From: Dendrosporobacter quercicolus
GTDB taxonomy: Bacteria; Bacillota; Negativicutes; DSM-1736; Dendrosporobacteraceae
Direction of reading: 5' to 3'
Assembly (NCBI RefSeq): GCF_900104455.1
Contig: NZ_FNHB01000012.1
Span: 1 to 64,000 of the forward strand
DNA length: 64,000 bases
The position numbers and the translations under genes are program-made. How positions within the stretch are numbered: position 1 is the first letter of the stretch; every line of letters begins with the position of its first letter. The notes under the pieces were generated by a model, which was given only the letters and a program-made list of their open reading frames with translations, was not told where the DNA came from and did no database searches. Shown piece after piece: positions 1 to 9,198 of the stretch.

Positions 1-789
<789 letters not shown>

Positions 790-2478
790 TTACAGCTTAA
801 ACTTGCTAATAATTAAATTCAGTTCTTCCGCCATCTTGGCCAGGGATTCCGCATTATGATTAATCTCATGCATGCTGGCGCTTTGTTCTTGTGAGGCGGC
901 GGCTACCGTTTGAACGCTGGCTGTCGTCTGCTCGGCAACCGCGCTGATATTCTGAACATTTCCTACAATCGCCTGGGTTCCTTTCGCCGATTCTTCAATC
1001 GTGGAAGTGATTTGGCTGACAACAGTTCTGACTGTGTTGAGTTTTTCGATGATCACCTCGAAGCCCCGCTGCGTGTTTAAAGTTACCTGCTGCCCTGCGG
1101 CTACCTCCTCATTCCCTTTACTCACATGATGAACTGCGATATCAATGTCCTCAGTCATTTTTTTAATGATTTCCCCGATATGCTGCGTTGATGCGGCGCT
1201 TTGTTCCGCCAGCTTCCGGACTTCCTCAGCTACTACGGCAAAGCCTCTGCCGGCTTCACCCGCGCGAGCAGCTTCAATGGCGGCATTTAACGCTAACAGG
1301 TTGGTTTGCCCCGCCAGATTCTGGATTACAGTCACAATCTCGCGGATATCTTCCGAACCTTTGGCCAACGAATTGGCAACTTCCGTAATACTGTTCATTG
1401 AAACGGAAACAGTTTCATTTTGCGTAACAATCCGGGTCAGCAAATCCATCCCCTGGGCGGCCTCTTCCACCGCGTTTTGCGTATTGGCATTTACCTCTGC
1501 GGCATTGGCGTTCATTTCCTCCGTACTTGCCGAAAGCTGCTGGATGGTTGCCGACATCTCAGTAATATTATTGGTATTTTGCGCTGAACCGCTCGAAACC
1601 TCGGCCACCGTATTGGATACAACTTCCGCTGCCCTTAGCTGTTCTTCCACTGTTGCGCTCAACTCCTGGCTGGCTGCAGCCAGCGACTCGGAGTTTTGCC
1701 GGATATGACCTACCAGTGCGCGCAGGGCATTCTTCATTCCATCCATTGAAGCAGCCATATCGCTAATCTCATCATTCATTTTCACCTGATAGGAAGTTGC
1801 TGTCAAATCGAATTTACTGATTGCGTCCAGTTCATTTCCGACATGGTTTAAGCGTTTTGCCATCCACTTGCTATACCAAAAAGCTAAACCGCAAACAAAT
1901 AAAATAATTACCGCGCTTAAAATTCCCACAAGACTTTGGGTTGCTTTCTGCTTTGCCAGCAGCTCGTCTGTAGATTGTTTTAAATAATCCTCCTCCAAAG
2001 CGAGAGTCTTATCAAACTGCCCGTCAAGCTGCTGCGATAGGCCTCTTCCCGTCTCAAGCAGTGCGTCAAAAGAAGGATCGTTTGCTTTTTTGGCATCCAT
2101 AAGCTGACCCATTTTCAGACTATAATCCTCCAGCATTTGCTCTAACTTAACAGCTTCAGCTTTTACCGCGGGGTTTTCCACCCCGGCGACAAATATCTTT
2201 AACTGCTCAACGCTTTCTGCAAAACTCTTCCTGGACTCTTGTTCATAACTGGCAATTCCGTAGCCAAGAAAACCACGCAAATCGGCAATTCCGTTATTCA
2301 TACCACCCTGAGCTTTGGTAATCAACAGCATGTTGGCTGATGTATGGGTGATTAAAGATTCATATGTATCACCGGCAGTTGTGTATTGATACGCTGTGTA
2401 TCCCACTAAAATCAGCATAAAAGAAATTGAAACCAAAAACATTCCGCCCAATTGGGCAATAATAGGAAATCTCCGCAT
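790..2478 (-). CDS. Methyl-accepting chemotaxis protein
   Basis: This 562-residue transmembrane chemoreceptor would pass ligand signals to CheA/CheW. It has an N-terminal membrane segment (about residues 12-31), a periplasmic four-helix-type sensor domain, a second membrane segment (about 183-203), a HAMP linker, and a long coiled-coil signalling domain. That domain contains the highly conserved hairpin tip ([20 protein letters not shown]). The start has SD GGAAGGGG about 8 bases upstream. A second receptor of the same length lies at 42624-44312 on the other strand; the two share the signalling half but differ in the sensor half. No che genes are adjacent, so it is a stand-alone receptor. The ligand is unknown. 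Confidence 0.95.
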   Translation of the reverse strand: MRRFPIIAQLGGMFLVSISFMLILVGYTAYQYTTAGDTYESLITHTSANMLLITKAQGGMNNGIADLRGFLGYGIASYEQESRKSFAESVEQLKIFVAGVENPAVKAEAVKLEQMLEDYSLKMGQLMDAKKANDPSFDALLETGRGLSQQLDGQFDKTLALEEDYLKQSTDELLAKQKATQSLVGILSAVIILFVCGLAFWYSKWMAKRLNHVGNELDAISKFDLTATSYQVKMNDEISDMAASMDGMKNALRALVGHIRQNSESLAAASQELSATVEEQLRAAEVVSNTVAEVSSGSAQNTNNITEMSATIQQLSASTEEMNANAAEVNANTQNAVEEAAQGMDLLTRIVTQNETVSVSMNSITEVANSLAKGSEDIREIVTVIQNLAGQTNLLALNAAIEAARAGEAGRGFAVVAEEVRKLAEQSAASTQHIGEIIKKMTEDIDIAVHHVSKGNEEVAAGQQVTLNTQRGFEVIIEKLNTVRTVVSQITSTIEESAKGTQAIVGNVQNISAVAEQTTASVQTVAAASQEQSASMHEINHNAESLAKMAEELNLIISKFKL

Positions 2479-3020
2479 AAAATAAACCCCTTCCTTTGTT
2501 ACAGATAGAAAAATATCAGCTCAAATTGTTGCATTATCTCCTCCCTTGAAAGAAACAGTTTTATACGTTTTTCCCCATATAGCAGCCTGGCAGGCATAGA
2601 ATACATCCTTAGCCCCATAGCTTTGCGTCCTTAATTTTCATTAAGTTTGCCAATATTATCCAGAGAATATCCAGTTTAATCGTAATAATTCTCTATTACA
2701 TATAGAAATCCTTTAATATGCATAAATGAATAATCAGCGCTTTGTTCAATAGCCACGGCAAACCAAGAGCTGATTATCGCAAAATTAAAATCCGGCGGGT
2801 CAGCCGCCAGCCGGTCGCAAATAAAAAAGCCACCCATTTTTCCAGAAAAATGAGTGGCGAAACTGAACATCAGGTCCAGAAAAATCCACCTGCCGCCTGC
2901 TTGTGCTGCAGCTTTTAGCAACGATTTTCCATTGAACCCATTATAGCCGAAACTGCGGGAACTGTAAAGCATTGCGGGGTACCCCACTGCCGACCCGCCT
3001 GCTGCTAAAGGCGGATCCGG
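2479..3020. other. Intergenic region of 542 bp
   Basis: Apart from the terminator at 2822-2858 I see no supported gene. An open frame of 103 codons on the minus strand (2676-2987) spans the terminator hairpin and has no ribosome site or recognisable domain, so it is not called. Confidence 0.5.
2822..2858 (-). terminator. Intrinsic terminator of the taurine transporter unit
   Basis: On the minus strand a 13-bp stem (GCCACTCATTTTT with one mismatch in the partner arm) closes over a three-base loop and is followed by TTTTTTAT. It lies about 160 bases after the ATPase stop, so it ends the tpa-tau transcript. Confidence 0.85.
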
Positions 3021-3851
3021 TTAAAAATAAGCGCAGCCGTCGCCCTTGGTATAATTGTTGATCAAATCCAGAATTTCCTCGCGAAGTTTTAAAAATTCCG
3101 GTGTGTACCGGGAACGATTTGATTTTTCGCCAATCATGCTATGGGTAAAATCCGGCCGGAATTCCTTGATGATCCGCCCCGGCCGCTTTGACATGACCAG
3201 TACTCTGGTCCCTAATGACAGCGCCTCATCGACATCATGGGTGATAAATAAAATTGTGCATTGTGATTCTCGCCAGATGTTGCGCAGCAAGCTTTGCATT
3301 TGCTCGCGGGTGAGTGCATCTAATGCGCCAAATGGTTCATCCATCAACAAAACCCTTGGCTGATTGACCAGGGCTCTGGCAATCGCAACCCGCTGCTTCA
3401 TTCCTCCTGATAATTGGTACACCTTGCTGGTGCGAAATTCCAGCAAGCCGACTTTTTTCAGATATTCCTCCGTCAGCTTTTGACTTTCCAGTTCAGGTAG
3501 CTTGCGCATTTTCAAGCCAAACTTTACGTTGGCTGCTACGTCCAGCCACGGGTATAAAGGAGGGTGCTGAAAAACAACGCCGCGCTGCCAGTCAGCCCCA
3601 GTGATGGCCTCCCCATCCATAACGGCAGCGCCATCTGTCGGCGCTATAAAGCCGGCGATAATTTTTAACAGGGTGCTTTTACCACAGCCGGAAGGCCCCA
3701 GCAGGCAGACAAATTCGCCTGCATCCAACGTTAAAGTAATGTTTTCCAATGCATCTACATCCTGATCCGAACGGTAAGTAAGTGAAACACCGGCTAAAGC
3801 TACGACTGCAGCAGCCGCTTCAGCCGAGCGTCGATATTCAGTTCTTCCCAT
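3021..3851 (-). CDS. tauB: ABC transporter ATPase, taurine/sulfonate type
   Basis: This is the ATP-binding subunit of a nitrate/sulfonate/taurine-type importer (SsuB/TauB family). It carries Walker A GPSGCGKS, the signature LSGGMKQRVAIARAL, Walker B LLMDEP and the switch histidine in ITHDVDEA. It is the third gene after the permease and binding protein. The frame is open from a GTG at 3875, but only the ATG at 3851 has an SD (GGGGGG, 8 bases upstream), so the later start is chosen and gives 276 residues. The neighbouring aminotransferase points to taurine as substrate; another alkyl sulfonate is possible. Confidence 0.9.
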   Translation of the reverse strand: MGRTEYRRSAEAAAAVVALAGVSLTYRSDQDVDALENITLTLDAGEFVCLLGPSGCGKSTLLKIIAGFIAPTDGAAVMDGEAITGADWQRGVVFQHPPLYPWLDVAANVKFGLKMRKLPELESQKLTEEYLKKVGLLEFRTSKVYQLSGGMKQRVAIARALVNQPRVLLMDEPFGALDALTREQMQSLLRNIWRESQCTILFITHDVDEALSLGTRVLVMSKRPGRIIKEFRPDFTHSMIGEKSNRSRYTPEFLKLREEILDLINNYTKGDGCAYF

Positions 3852-3877
3852 ACTTGGCGCCCCCCAGTCCGCCACTA

Positions 3878-4918
3878 TTATTTCAGGGCGTCTTCAATAT
3901 ATTTAGCATTAACCGCTTCGTCAAATGCGCTTTGCTCCGGAACCTGATCAATTGCCTTTTGCTCAGCCAGAAAATCCGCAGTGGCTTTTAACACTTTTGC
4001 CAGCTCACCCTTACCTGGACTTGCGCCAAAATATTTGTCTGCAAGCTGGTCTTGCGCCGACACCCAGATCAATTCCCGGGTTTGTTTTAATGCTTCGCTG
4101 GTTTCAATTCCCAACCCCCTAGCGATGGCCCCGGCGGCTTCCTCCGGAGTACTTTTGTAAAGTTCATGCGCCTTTTGCTGTACCTTAATATATTTTATAA
4201 CAATATCCGGATATTTTTGCGCAAATTCTTTGCTGACAACACCGACATCGGCCGTAACGATCCCTTGATCTGCAAGCTTTCCGCTGTCGGTAATGGCTTT
4301 TCCATCGGCAAACAGCTTGCCAAGAACGGGATTCCATACGTAAGCGGCGTCAATATCGCCTCTTTGCCAGGCGGCGAATATATCCGGCGGCTGCATGTCA
4401 AGAATTTTCACATCAGCAGCATTTATACCCGCTAATTTCAGAGCGCTTAACAGGCTATAATGGGCAGTGGAGCTAAATGGAACGGCCACCGTTTTTCCTT
4501 TTAAATCCTTGATGGAGTTGATATTTGCGCTGTTTTTCACCGCCAGGGATTCAGCCGCCCCAATAACGTCGTGAATCCAGAAAACCTCATATCCCAGGCC
4601 TTTGGCTATCCCGACAGCGGCAGGTGTACTTCCCATTAAGCCAATATCAATGCTTTTTGCAGCAAAAGCATTATTGATATCCCGGCCTGATTCAAACTTC
4701 TTAAAGACGACTTTTACTCCCAGTTCACTTTCATACCAGCCTTTCACTTTAGCCACAACCGCATCATTGGGGATGTCCTGGACAGCAATGGTTACAGCCT
4801 CCGGTTTTTGAACGGCAATACTTGCCTGAGGACCCTTGCCGCAGCCGGTCAGCTGCAGAGCCAATAAGGCAACCATCCCTCCGGTCAGGAACAGCTTCTT
4901 AAACTTGTTTCTCATCAT
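3878..4918 (-). CDS. tauA: Taurine/sulfonate-binding lipoprotein
   Basis: This is a periplasmic-type substrate-binding protein of the SsuA/TauA (NMT1-like) family. A lipoprotein signal with lipobox LTGC puts it on the outer face of the membrane. The open frame extends further upstream, but SD AAGGAG lies just before an ATG-ATG pair, so the start is put at 4918 (346 residues). Conserved family features include the start of the mature fold (VTIAVQDIPNDAVVAKVKG) and the hinge regions. It overlaps the 3' end of the permease reading-frame region only in its rejected extension. Transport of taurine is inferred from the adjacent taurine aminotransferase. Confidence 0.9.
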   Translation of the reverse strand: MMRNKFKKLFLTGGMVALLALQLTGCGKGPQASIAVQKPEAVTIAVQDIPNDAVVAKVKGWYESELGVKVVFKKFESGRDINNAFAAKSIDIGLMGSTPAAVGIAKGLGYEVFWIHDVIGAAESLAVKNSANINSIKDLKGKTVAVPFSSTAHYSLLSALKLAGINAADVKILDMQPPDIFAAWQRGDIDAAYVWNPVLGKLFADGKAITDSGKLADQGIVTADVGVVSKEFAQKYPDIVIKYIKVQQKAHELYKSTPEEAAGAIARGLGIETSEALKQTRELIWVSAQDQLADKYFGASPGKGELAKVLKATADFLAEQKAIDQVPEQSAFDEAVNAKYIEDALK

Positions 4919-4943
4919 AGCTCTTTCTCCTTTTCGCGTAAAT

Positions 4944-5792
4944 TTACTCCTGGCCTTTCCAGGGTACAACCTTGCTTTCGATCCTCCGGATTACCTGGTC
5001 AAGAAAAACACCGGTAATGCCCATAATAAAAATACCGACAAAAATGACTTCACTTTTAAGGAATTTGCTGGCATCAAGCACCATCCAGCCGATACCGGTG
5101 ACTGCAGCAACCATTTCCGCTGCGACCAAAGTGGTATAAGCAACCCCGAGGGCCGTCCTTAATCCGACAAAGATATCTGGTAAACAGGCCGGAAAAACAA
5201 CATGAAAAAATACCTGTCTGCTGCTTGCTCCCAGCGTGTACGCTCCCCGGATGTAATCCGGCCTTATTTTTTTTACGCCGGACATACAGGCAATATAAAC
5301 CGGGGCAAAGCCCGCTAAATATAGCAGCGCTATTTTGGATGCGTTGTCGATACCCATCCACAGCACCAGCAGGGTATAGTACGCCAACGGCGGCAATGGA
5401 CGGTAAAACTCAATCAGCGGATCAAAAATGGCGCGTATTTTAGAATTATAACCACTGATTAACCCCAGCGGGATCGCCGTAATGAGGACCAGTAAAAATG
5501 AGCCAAGCAAACGGATCATGCTGTCGCCAAGATGTCTAAGCAGACTGTTTTCCTTATAACCGTTGTGGGCAATTTCCCAAAAACTGCGCAGCACTTTCTG
5601 CGGTGAAGGCACTACGACATCTGTAAACAGTTTTAGTTCAGTGACAATCAACCACAGCAATAAAAGCGAAATCATCGTGATGCAGGTCAGTAACCGTTCT
5701 GCAGTCACCTGCTTGCGAATGACCCGCCCAATCCCGTATTTTGTTTGATTGGCCTTAACGCTTTTGAATCTGGCAAGTTCAGTTTTACTCAT
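4944..5792 (-). CDS. tauC: ABC transporter permease, taurine/sulfonate type
   Basis: This 282-residue inner-membrane permease of the SsuC/TauC family has about six predicted membrane segments. The cytoplasmic EAA-type loop lies around ADYIRGAYTLGAS-like residues (IRGAYTLGASSRQVFF). The start is supported by AGGAGG eight bases upstream. It is first of the three transporter genes and lies 46 bases after the aminotransferase stop, so all four genes are probably one transcript. Confidence 0.93.
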   Translation of the reverse strand: MSKTELARFKSVKANQTKYGIGRVIRKQVTAERLLTCITMISLLLLWLIVTELKLFTDVVVPSPQKVLRSFWEIAHNGYKENSLLRHLGDSMIRLLGSFLLVLITAIPLGLISGYNSKIRAIFDPLIEFYRPLPPLAYYTLLVLWMGIDNASKIALLYLAGFAPVYIACMSGVKKIRPDYIRGAYTLGASSRQVFFHVVFPACLPDIFVGLRTALGVAYTTLVAAEMVAAVTGIGWMVLDASKFLKSEVIFVGIFIMGITGVFLDQVIRRIESKVVPWKGQE

Positions 5793-5838
5793 GCCATGCC
5801 TCCTTCCCGGCTATTGCTCCATTGCCCGGCAGCCGCAC

Positions 5839-7227
5839 TTAAAACTGCAGCTTTTCCAAAGCGCCGCGAAACGCTTTGACAATGCGGTCAATCCCTTCTT
5901 TATTGATTATTAACGGCGGCGCAGTATACAGTACATTGTTAAAGCCGGGCACACTGCGTACCATTCTGCCGATAATTACCCCCGCTGTCTTGGCATCGGC
6001 GACTACCTGCGCTAAATGGCGTTCAGTCAAAGGCTGCTTAGATTTTTTATCGGTTACCAATTCAATACCGGCCAACAGCCCTGTTCCTCTTACCTCACCC
6101 ACAACCGGGATTTCAGTTAATTCCCTGAGACCTTCCATTAAATACGCGCCCATTGCCGCGCTGTTTTCCGCCAGTTTTTCCTTCTCAATAATATTGATGT
6201 TTTCTACAGCCGCCGCCGAAGCAGCCGCACAGCCGCCAAACGTACTGATGTCCCGGAAATATCCGGTTTTGTCTTCTTCATCCACCAGGAACTGGGCAAA
6301 GATTTTATTGCGGGCAACGGTTGCCGCAATAGGCATATAGCCGCTGGCCAGGCCTTTGGCCAGCGTAATCATATCAGGTTCAGCCTGATAATGCTGAAAG
6401 CCAAACATCTTGCCTGTTCGGCCGAAGCCGTTTACCACTTCATCCATAATCAGCAATACATCATATTTCCTGCATATATTCTGGAGCACCTGATAGTACT
6501 CGGCAACCGGGGGAATAATTCCGCCTCCGGCCGTCACCGGTTCGACAATAACCGCCGCAACACCGTCTTCTCCCCCCTCCTGCAGGATGACTGCTTCCAG
6601 GGCCCGGGCGCATTCCAGGTTACAGCCCGGATAGCTCCGGCCAAACTGACAGCGGTAACATAAGGCATGCGGAAATTCAGCAAAGCCTTCGGGCAGCGGA
6701 CCGAATTTTATCTTTCGCTCCTGTTGCCCGCTGCTGGCCAAAGCGGCTAAAGTGGTCCCATGGTAATCGCGGTTGCGGTAAATGATCTTATACTTATCGC
6801 TCCGGTATTTTTCCCGGAAATATTGCCTGGCAATTTTAAATGATTTCTCGTTCGCTTCCGAACCACTGTTCGAAATATATACTTTCGGTAAATCAGGCAG
6901 TAAAGAAGCAAGTTTCTGCGCCAGTAAAATGTACGGCGGCGTGGCCGTCGATCCGGCGTAATAAGGAAGCCGCCGTAATTGTTCGCTGATCGCACGAACA
7001 ATGGATTCCCTGCCATAACCCACATTTACCGCCCAAACCCCGCCGGACAAACCGTCAATATACTCCCTGCCGTCAATGTCCTTAATGATAAACCCGTCTC
7101 CTTCAACCATAATCGGCGGTTCCCGGGTTTCAAACAACCGGTGGTTGGTCATGTGAAGCCATAAATGTTTTCGTTGCAGCTCCGCTAGTTTACCGGCATC
7201 CAGCCGGCCATTGAAATAATCAGGCAT
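5839..7227 (-). CDS. tpa: Class III aminotransferase, taurine:pyruvate type
   Basis: This PLP enzyme of 462 residues most resembles, from memory, the Bilophila-type taurine:pyruvate aminotransferase, which converts taurine and pyruvate to sulfoacetaldehyde and alanine. Visible features are the PLP-phosphate loop SNSGSEANEK, the aspartate in MDEVVNGFGRTG, the Schiff-base lysine in ITLAKGLASG (about residue 291), and the late motif PGFNNVLY. A four-cysteine stretch (CYRCQFGRSYPGCNLEC) is also present. The start is set by AGGAGGGG before ATG at 7227. It heads the transporter operon. The next enzyme (Xsc, or the isethionate route) is not in the window, so the fate of sulfoacetaldehyde is unknown. 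Other omega-amino acid substrates are possible. Confidence 0.82.
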   Translation of the reverse strand: MPDYFNGRLDAGKLAELQRKHLWLHMTNHRLFETREPPIMVEGDGFIIKDIDGREYIDGLSGGVWAVNVGYGRESIVRAISEQLRRLPYYAGSTATPPYILLAQKLASLLPDLPKVYISNSGSEANEKSFKIARQYFREKYRSDKYKIIYRNRDYHGTTLAALASSGQQERKIKFGPLPEGFAEFPHALCYRCQFGRSYPGCNLECARALEAVILQEGGEDGVAAVIVEPVTAGGGIIPPVAEYYQVLQNICRKYDVLLIMDEVVNGFGRTGKMFGFQHYQAEPDMITLAKGLASGYMPIAATVARNKIFAQFLVDEEDKTGYFRDISTFGGCAAASAAAVENINIIEKEKLAENSAAMGAYLMEGLRELTEIPVVGEVRGTGLLAGIELVTDKKSKQPLTERHLAQVVADAKTAGVIIGRMVRSVPGFNNVLYTAPPLIINKEGIDRIVKAFRGALEKLQF

Positions 7228-7388
7228 CAAAACCCCTCCTGTCCAAATCGGCAACACTGGCGGTTAATTTTTGCGATTGGTCCAGCATTAAATTGTCTGA
7301 AAGCAGGTTGAGCAATCCATTTATTATAACATCATGATGTACGGACAATTAACCTTGAGCATAAAAGAAATAAATGCTGTATTTCCCT

Positions 7389-7442
7389 CTATGCAAAATA
7401 AAAAGACTAAGAATTACATCTGTAAAAAGATGTTAATCTTAG
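7389..7442 (-). terminator. Leader hairpin with U-tract ahead of tpa (possible attenuator)
   Basis: In the 5' leader of the tpa operon, arms at 7429-7442 and 7407-7420 pair over 12 of 14 positions. They are followed on the minus strand by TCTTTTTATTTT. It lies between the sigma-A promoter (7489-7518) and the tpa start, so it would stop transcription before the operon unless it is bypassed. An antiterminator structure was not identified. Confidence 0.65.
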
Positions 7443-7488
7443 CCTTCAGATTTTCTGATCAGCCTGCCAGTGGATTGACCTTATTTAT

Positions 7489-7518
7489 TTTATACCATAC
7501 CCAACAGCCTACTGTCAA
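7489..7518 (-). promoter_or_regulatory. Sigma-A promoter of the tpa-tau operon
   Basis: On the minus strand a perfect -35 TTGACA (7518-7513) and a -10 TATAAA (7494-7489) are separated by 18 bases. The start of transcription would be near 7480, giving a leader of about 250 bases that contains the hairpin at 7389-7442. Palindrome ACAGCTGT next to the -35 box could be an operator for the divergent GntR protein; this is inference. Confidence 0.7.
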
Positions 7519-7540
7519 CAGCTGTAAACAATAAAAAGCA

Positions 7541-7570
7541 TTGTCCGGACATTCGCATAAATGATATAAT
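7541..7570 (+). promoter_or_regulatory. Sigma-A promoter of the GntR-family regulator
   Basis: TTGTCC (7541-7546) and a perfect TATAAT (7565-7570) are 18 bases apart, about 65 bases before the GTG start. It lies back to back with the tpa promoter, so one operator could control both directions. Confidence 0.6.
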
Positions 7571-7634
7571 TACATTCTAAAATCAGCATGCTCAGAATCA
7601 CGATAAGTTTTAGCCAGGAAAGGGGTGCTTTGCG

Positions 7635-8360
7635 GTGTTAGATAAGAAAAATTCCATTCCCTTGCATTTGCAAGTCCGAAATATTATGCGCAACGAAATA
7701 TTAAAAGGCACTTATACTGATAAGATCCCGCCGGAATACGAGCTTATGGAAAAATTCACCGTAAGCCGGGCTACCATCCGCCGGGCCATCCGGAGTTTAA
7801 TTGAAGAAGGCGTCCTTGAGCCGCGGCAGGGACTGGGGACGTTCGTTGCCGTCAGGCCAATAGAAGAGTGGCTCGGAAATTTAAGCACATTCTTTGACAT
7901 CGTCGGCGAGATGGGAATGAATCCCAATATTCAGGTTCTTAACCAGGGGGTCGTTACCGCCCCGCAAGATGCAGCCAAAATCTTCAAAACAAAAGAAGTA
8001 TACGAAACAAATAGAATCCGTCTGGCAAACGATATTCCCATAGTATTAGAGAAACAATATTACCCGTTAGAAGTCGGGCGCAAATTAGCCGAGTTTGATT
8101 TGAATAATGTTTCAACCTACGACGTATTGGAAGCCAGTCTTGGCGTAAACTTATGGGAAGCAAAGCAATCCATTTCAGCCATTATACCCACCGCAATGGA
8201 AAAAAAGCTGTTGGGATTAACTGCCGGGCCCTGTTGCGCCCTGTTGTCCAAGCGCTTGGTTACAGACCCGGCCGGCAACCCATTGGAGTATGAAAAAAGC
8301 ATTTACCGGGGCGATATGTATGCCTTCCGCATCAATTTAACCCGCCGGCGAAAACTGTAA
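7635..8360 (+). CDS. GntR-family (HutC/UTRA type) transcription regulator
   Basis: This 241-residue protein has an N-terminal winged helix (LHLQVRNIMRNEILKGTYT ... SRATIRRAI) and a C-terminal UTRA-type ligand domain ending with the usual YRGDMYAF motif. The start codon is GTG, eight to twelve bases after AGGAAAGGGG. It is divergent from the taurine operon and is the likely local regulator, probably sensing taurine or a related metabolite. The ligand is inference from position. Confidence 0.9.
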   Translation: MLDKKNSIPLHLQVRNIMRNEILKGTYTDKIPPEYELMEKFTVSRATIRRAIRSLIEEGVLEPRQGLGTFVAVRPIEEWLGNLSTFFDIVGEMGMNPNIQVLNQGVVTAPQDAAKIFKTKEVYETNRIRLANDIPIVLEKQYYPLEVGRKLAEFDLNNVSTYDVLEASLGVNLWEAKQSISAIIPTAMEKKLLGLTAGPCCALLSKRLVTDPAGNPLEYEKSIYRGDMYAFRINLTRRRKL

Positions 8361-8481
8361 GTAAGCAGCAAGACAGCAGCAGCCGGTAGCTTTGGGGTCA
8401 GCGAACTTCGCTAAGGCCAAAAATCCTCCGCCCCGCAGCTTCAACGCCATGGATATGCCGGCAGCCGGATTTTTAATTCGT

Positions 8482-9132
8482 TCATAACAATGCCAAAACT
8501 TCTGCAGGCCGCCGGACAATTGTCTTAGCGCCATTTTCCAGCAACTCCGCCTCAGTCCGAAAGCCCCAGGCAGCGCCGATTGCATACATACCGGCCGCGG
8601 CAGCGGTCTGCATATCAACGCCGGTATCGCCAAGATAGAGATAATCAGCCGGAGCAATACCGGACAGCCTTGCTATTTCCAGCGCCGAAACCGGATCCGG
8701 CTTTTTGGGCACTCCCGCTCTTGCGCCGTAAACAAAGCGGAACCGGGCTGCATCAAAATAGTGATCGATGATCAGTTTGGTAAAAGCATCGGCTTTATTC
8801 GAAAGAACGGACAGGCTTAAGCCTTTGGCCTCTATTGCCGCCAGCATTTCATTGATGCCGGCGTACGGCTTTGTCGTTTCATTCCACCGGCGGCCGTATT
8901 CGGCATGCAGCTCTTTCAGGCAGATTCGGGCCAGCTCGCCCTCGGCGTGCTCAGGCGTAAGCGCTCTTTTGACCAGCATTTCCATGCCATTGCCGACAAA
9001 GTACTTGTATTTCCCCGCTTCGTGTTCAGCCAAACCGTGTTTGCTGAGCACAGCGTTCATGCAGTTGGCCAAATCTGCCAGTGTATCTAATAAGGTCCCG
9101 TCTAAATCAAAGATAATTCCGCTATATTTCAC
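8482..9132 (-). CDS. gph: HAD-family phosphatase, phosphoglycolate phosphatase-like
   Basis: This is a 216-residue haloacid-dehalogenase-superfamily hydrolase. The nucleophile motif is IIFDLDGTLLDT, motif II is the serine in LSVLSNKADA, and the late acidic motif is YLGDTGVDM. The cap domain lies between motifs I and II, as in phosphoglycolate phosphatase and PpaX. The frame is open from 9165, but SD GGGAGGGG precedes GTG at 9132, so the GTG start is preferred. It is convergent with the GntR gene. The natural substrate cannot be read from sequence. Confidence 0.88.
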   Translation of the reverse strand: MKYSGIIFDLDGTLLDTLADLANCMNAVLSKHGLAEHEAGKYKYFVGNGMEMLVKRALTPEHAEGELARICLKELHAEYGRRWNETTKPYAGINEMLAAIEAKGLSLSVLSNKADAFTKLIIDHYFDAARFRFVYGARAGVPKKPDPVSALEIARLSGIAPADYLYLGDTGVDMQTAAAAGMYAIGAAWGFRTEAELLENGAKTIVRRPAEVLALL

Positions 9133-9198
9133 AACTACCCCTCCCAATATAATCAATATGTACACCCTTTTTCCGGATTGGCCAGGGAATGGCGCTGC

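Noticed and set aside
2676-2987. 103-codon open frame on the minus strand
   Set aside because: It spans the terminator hairpin at 2822-2858, has no ribosome site, and shows no family features.
7334-7534. 66-codon open frame on the plus strand
   Set aside because: It runs across the tpa promoter and leader hairpin, and no SD was seen.
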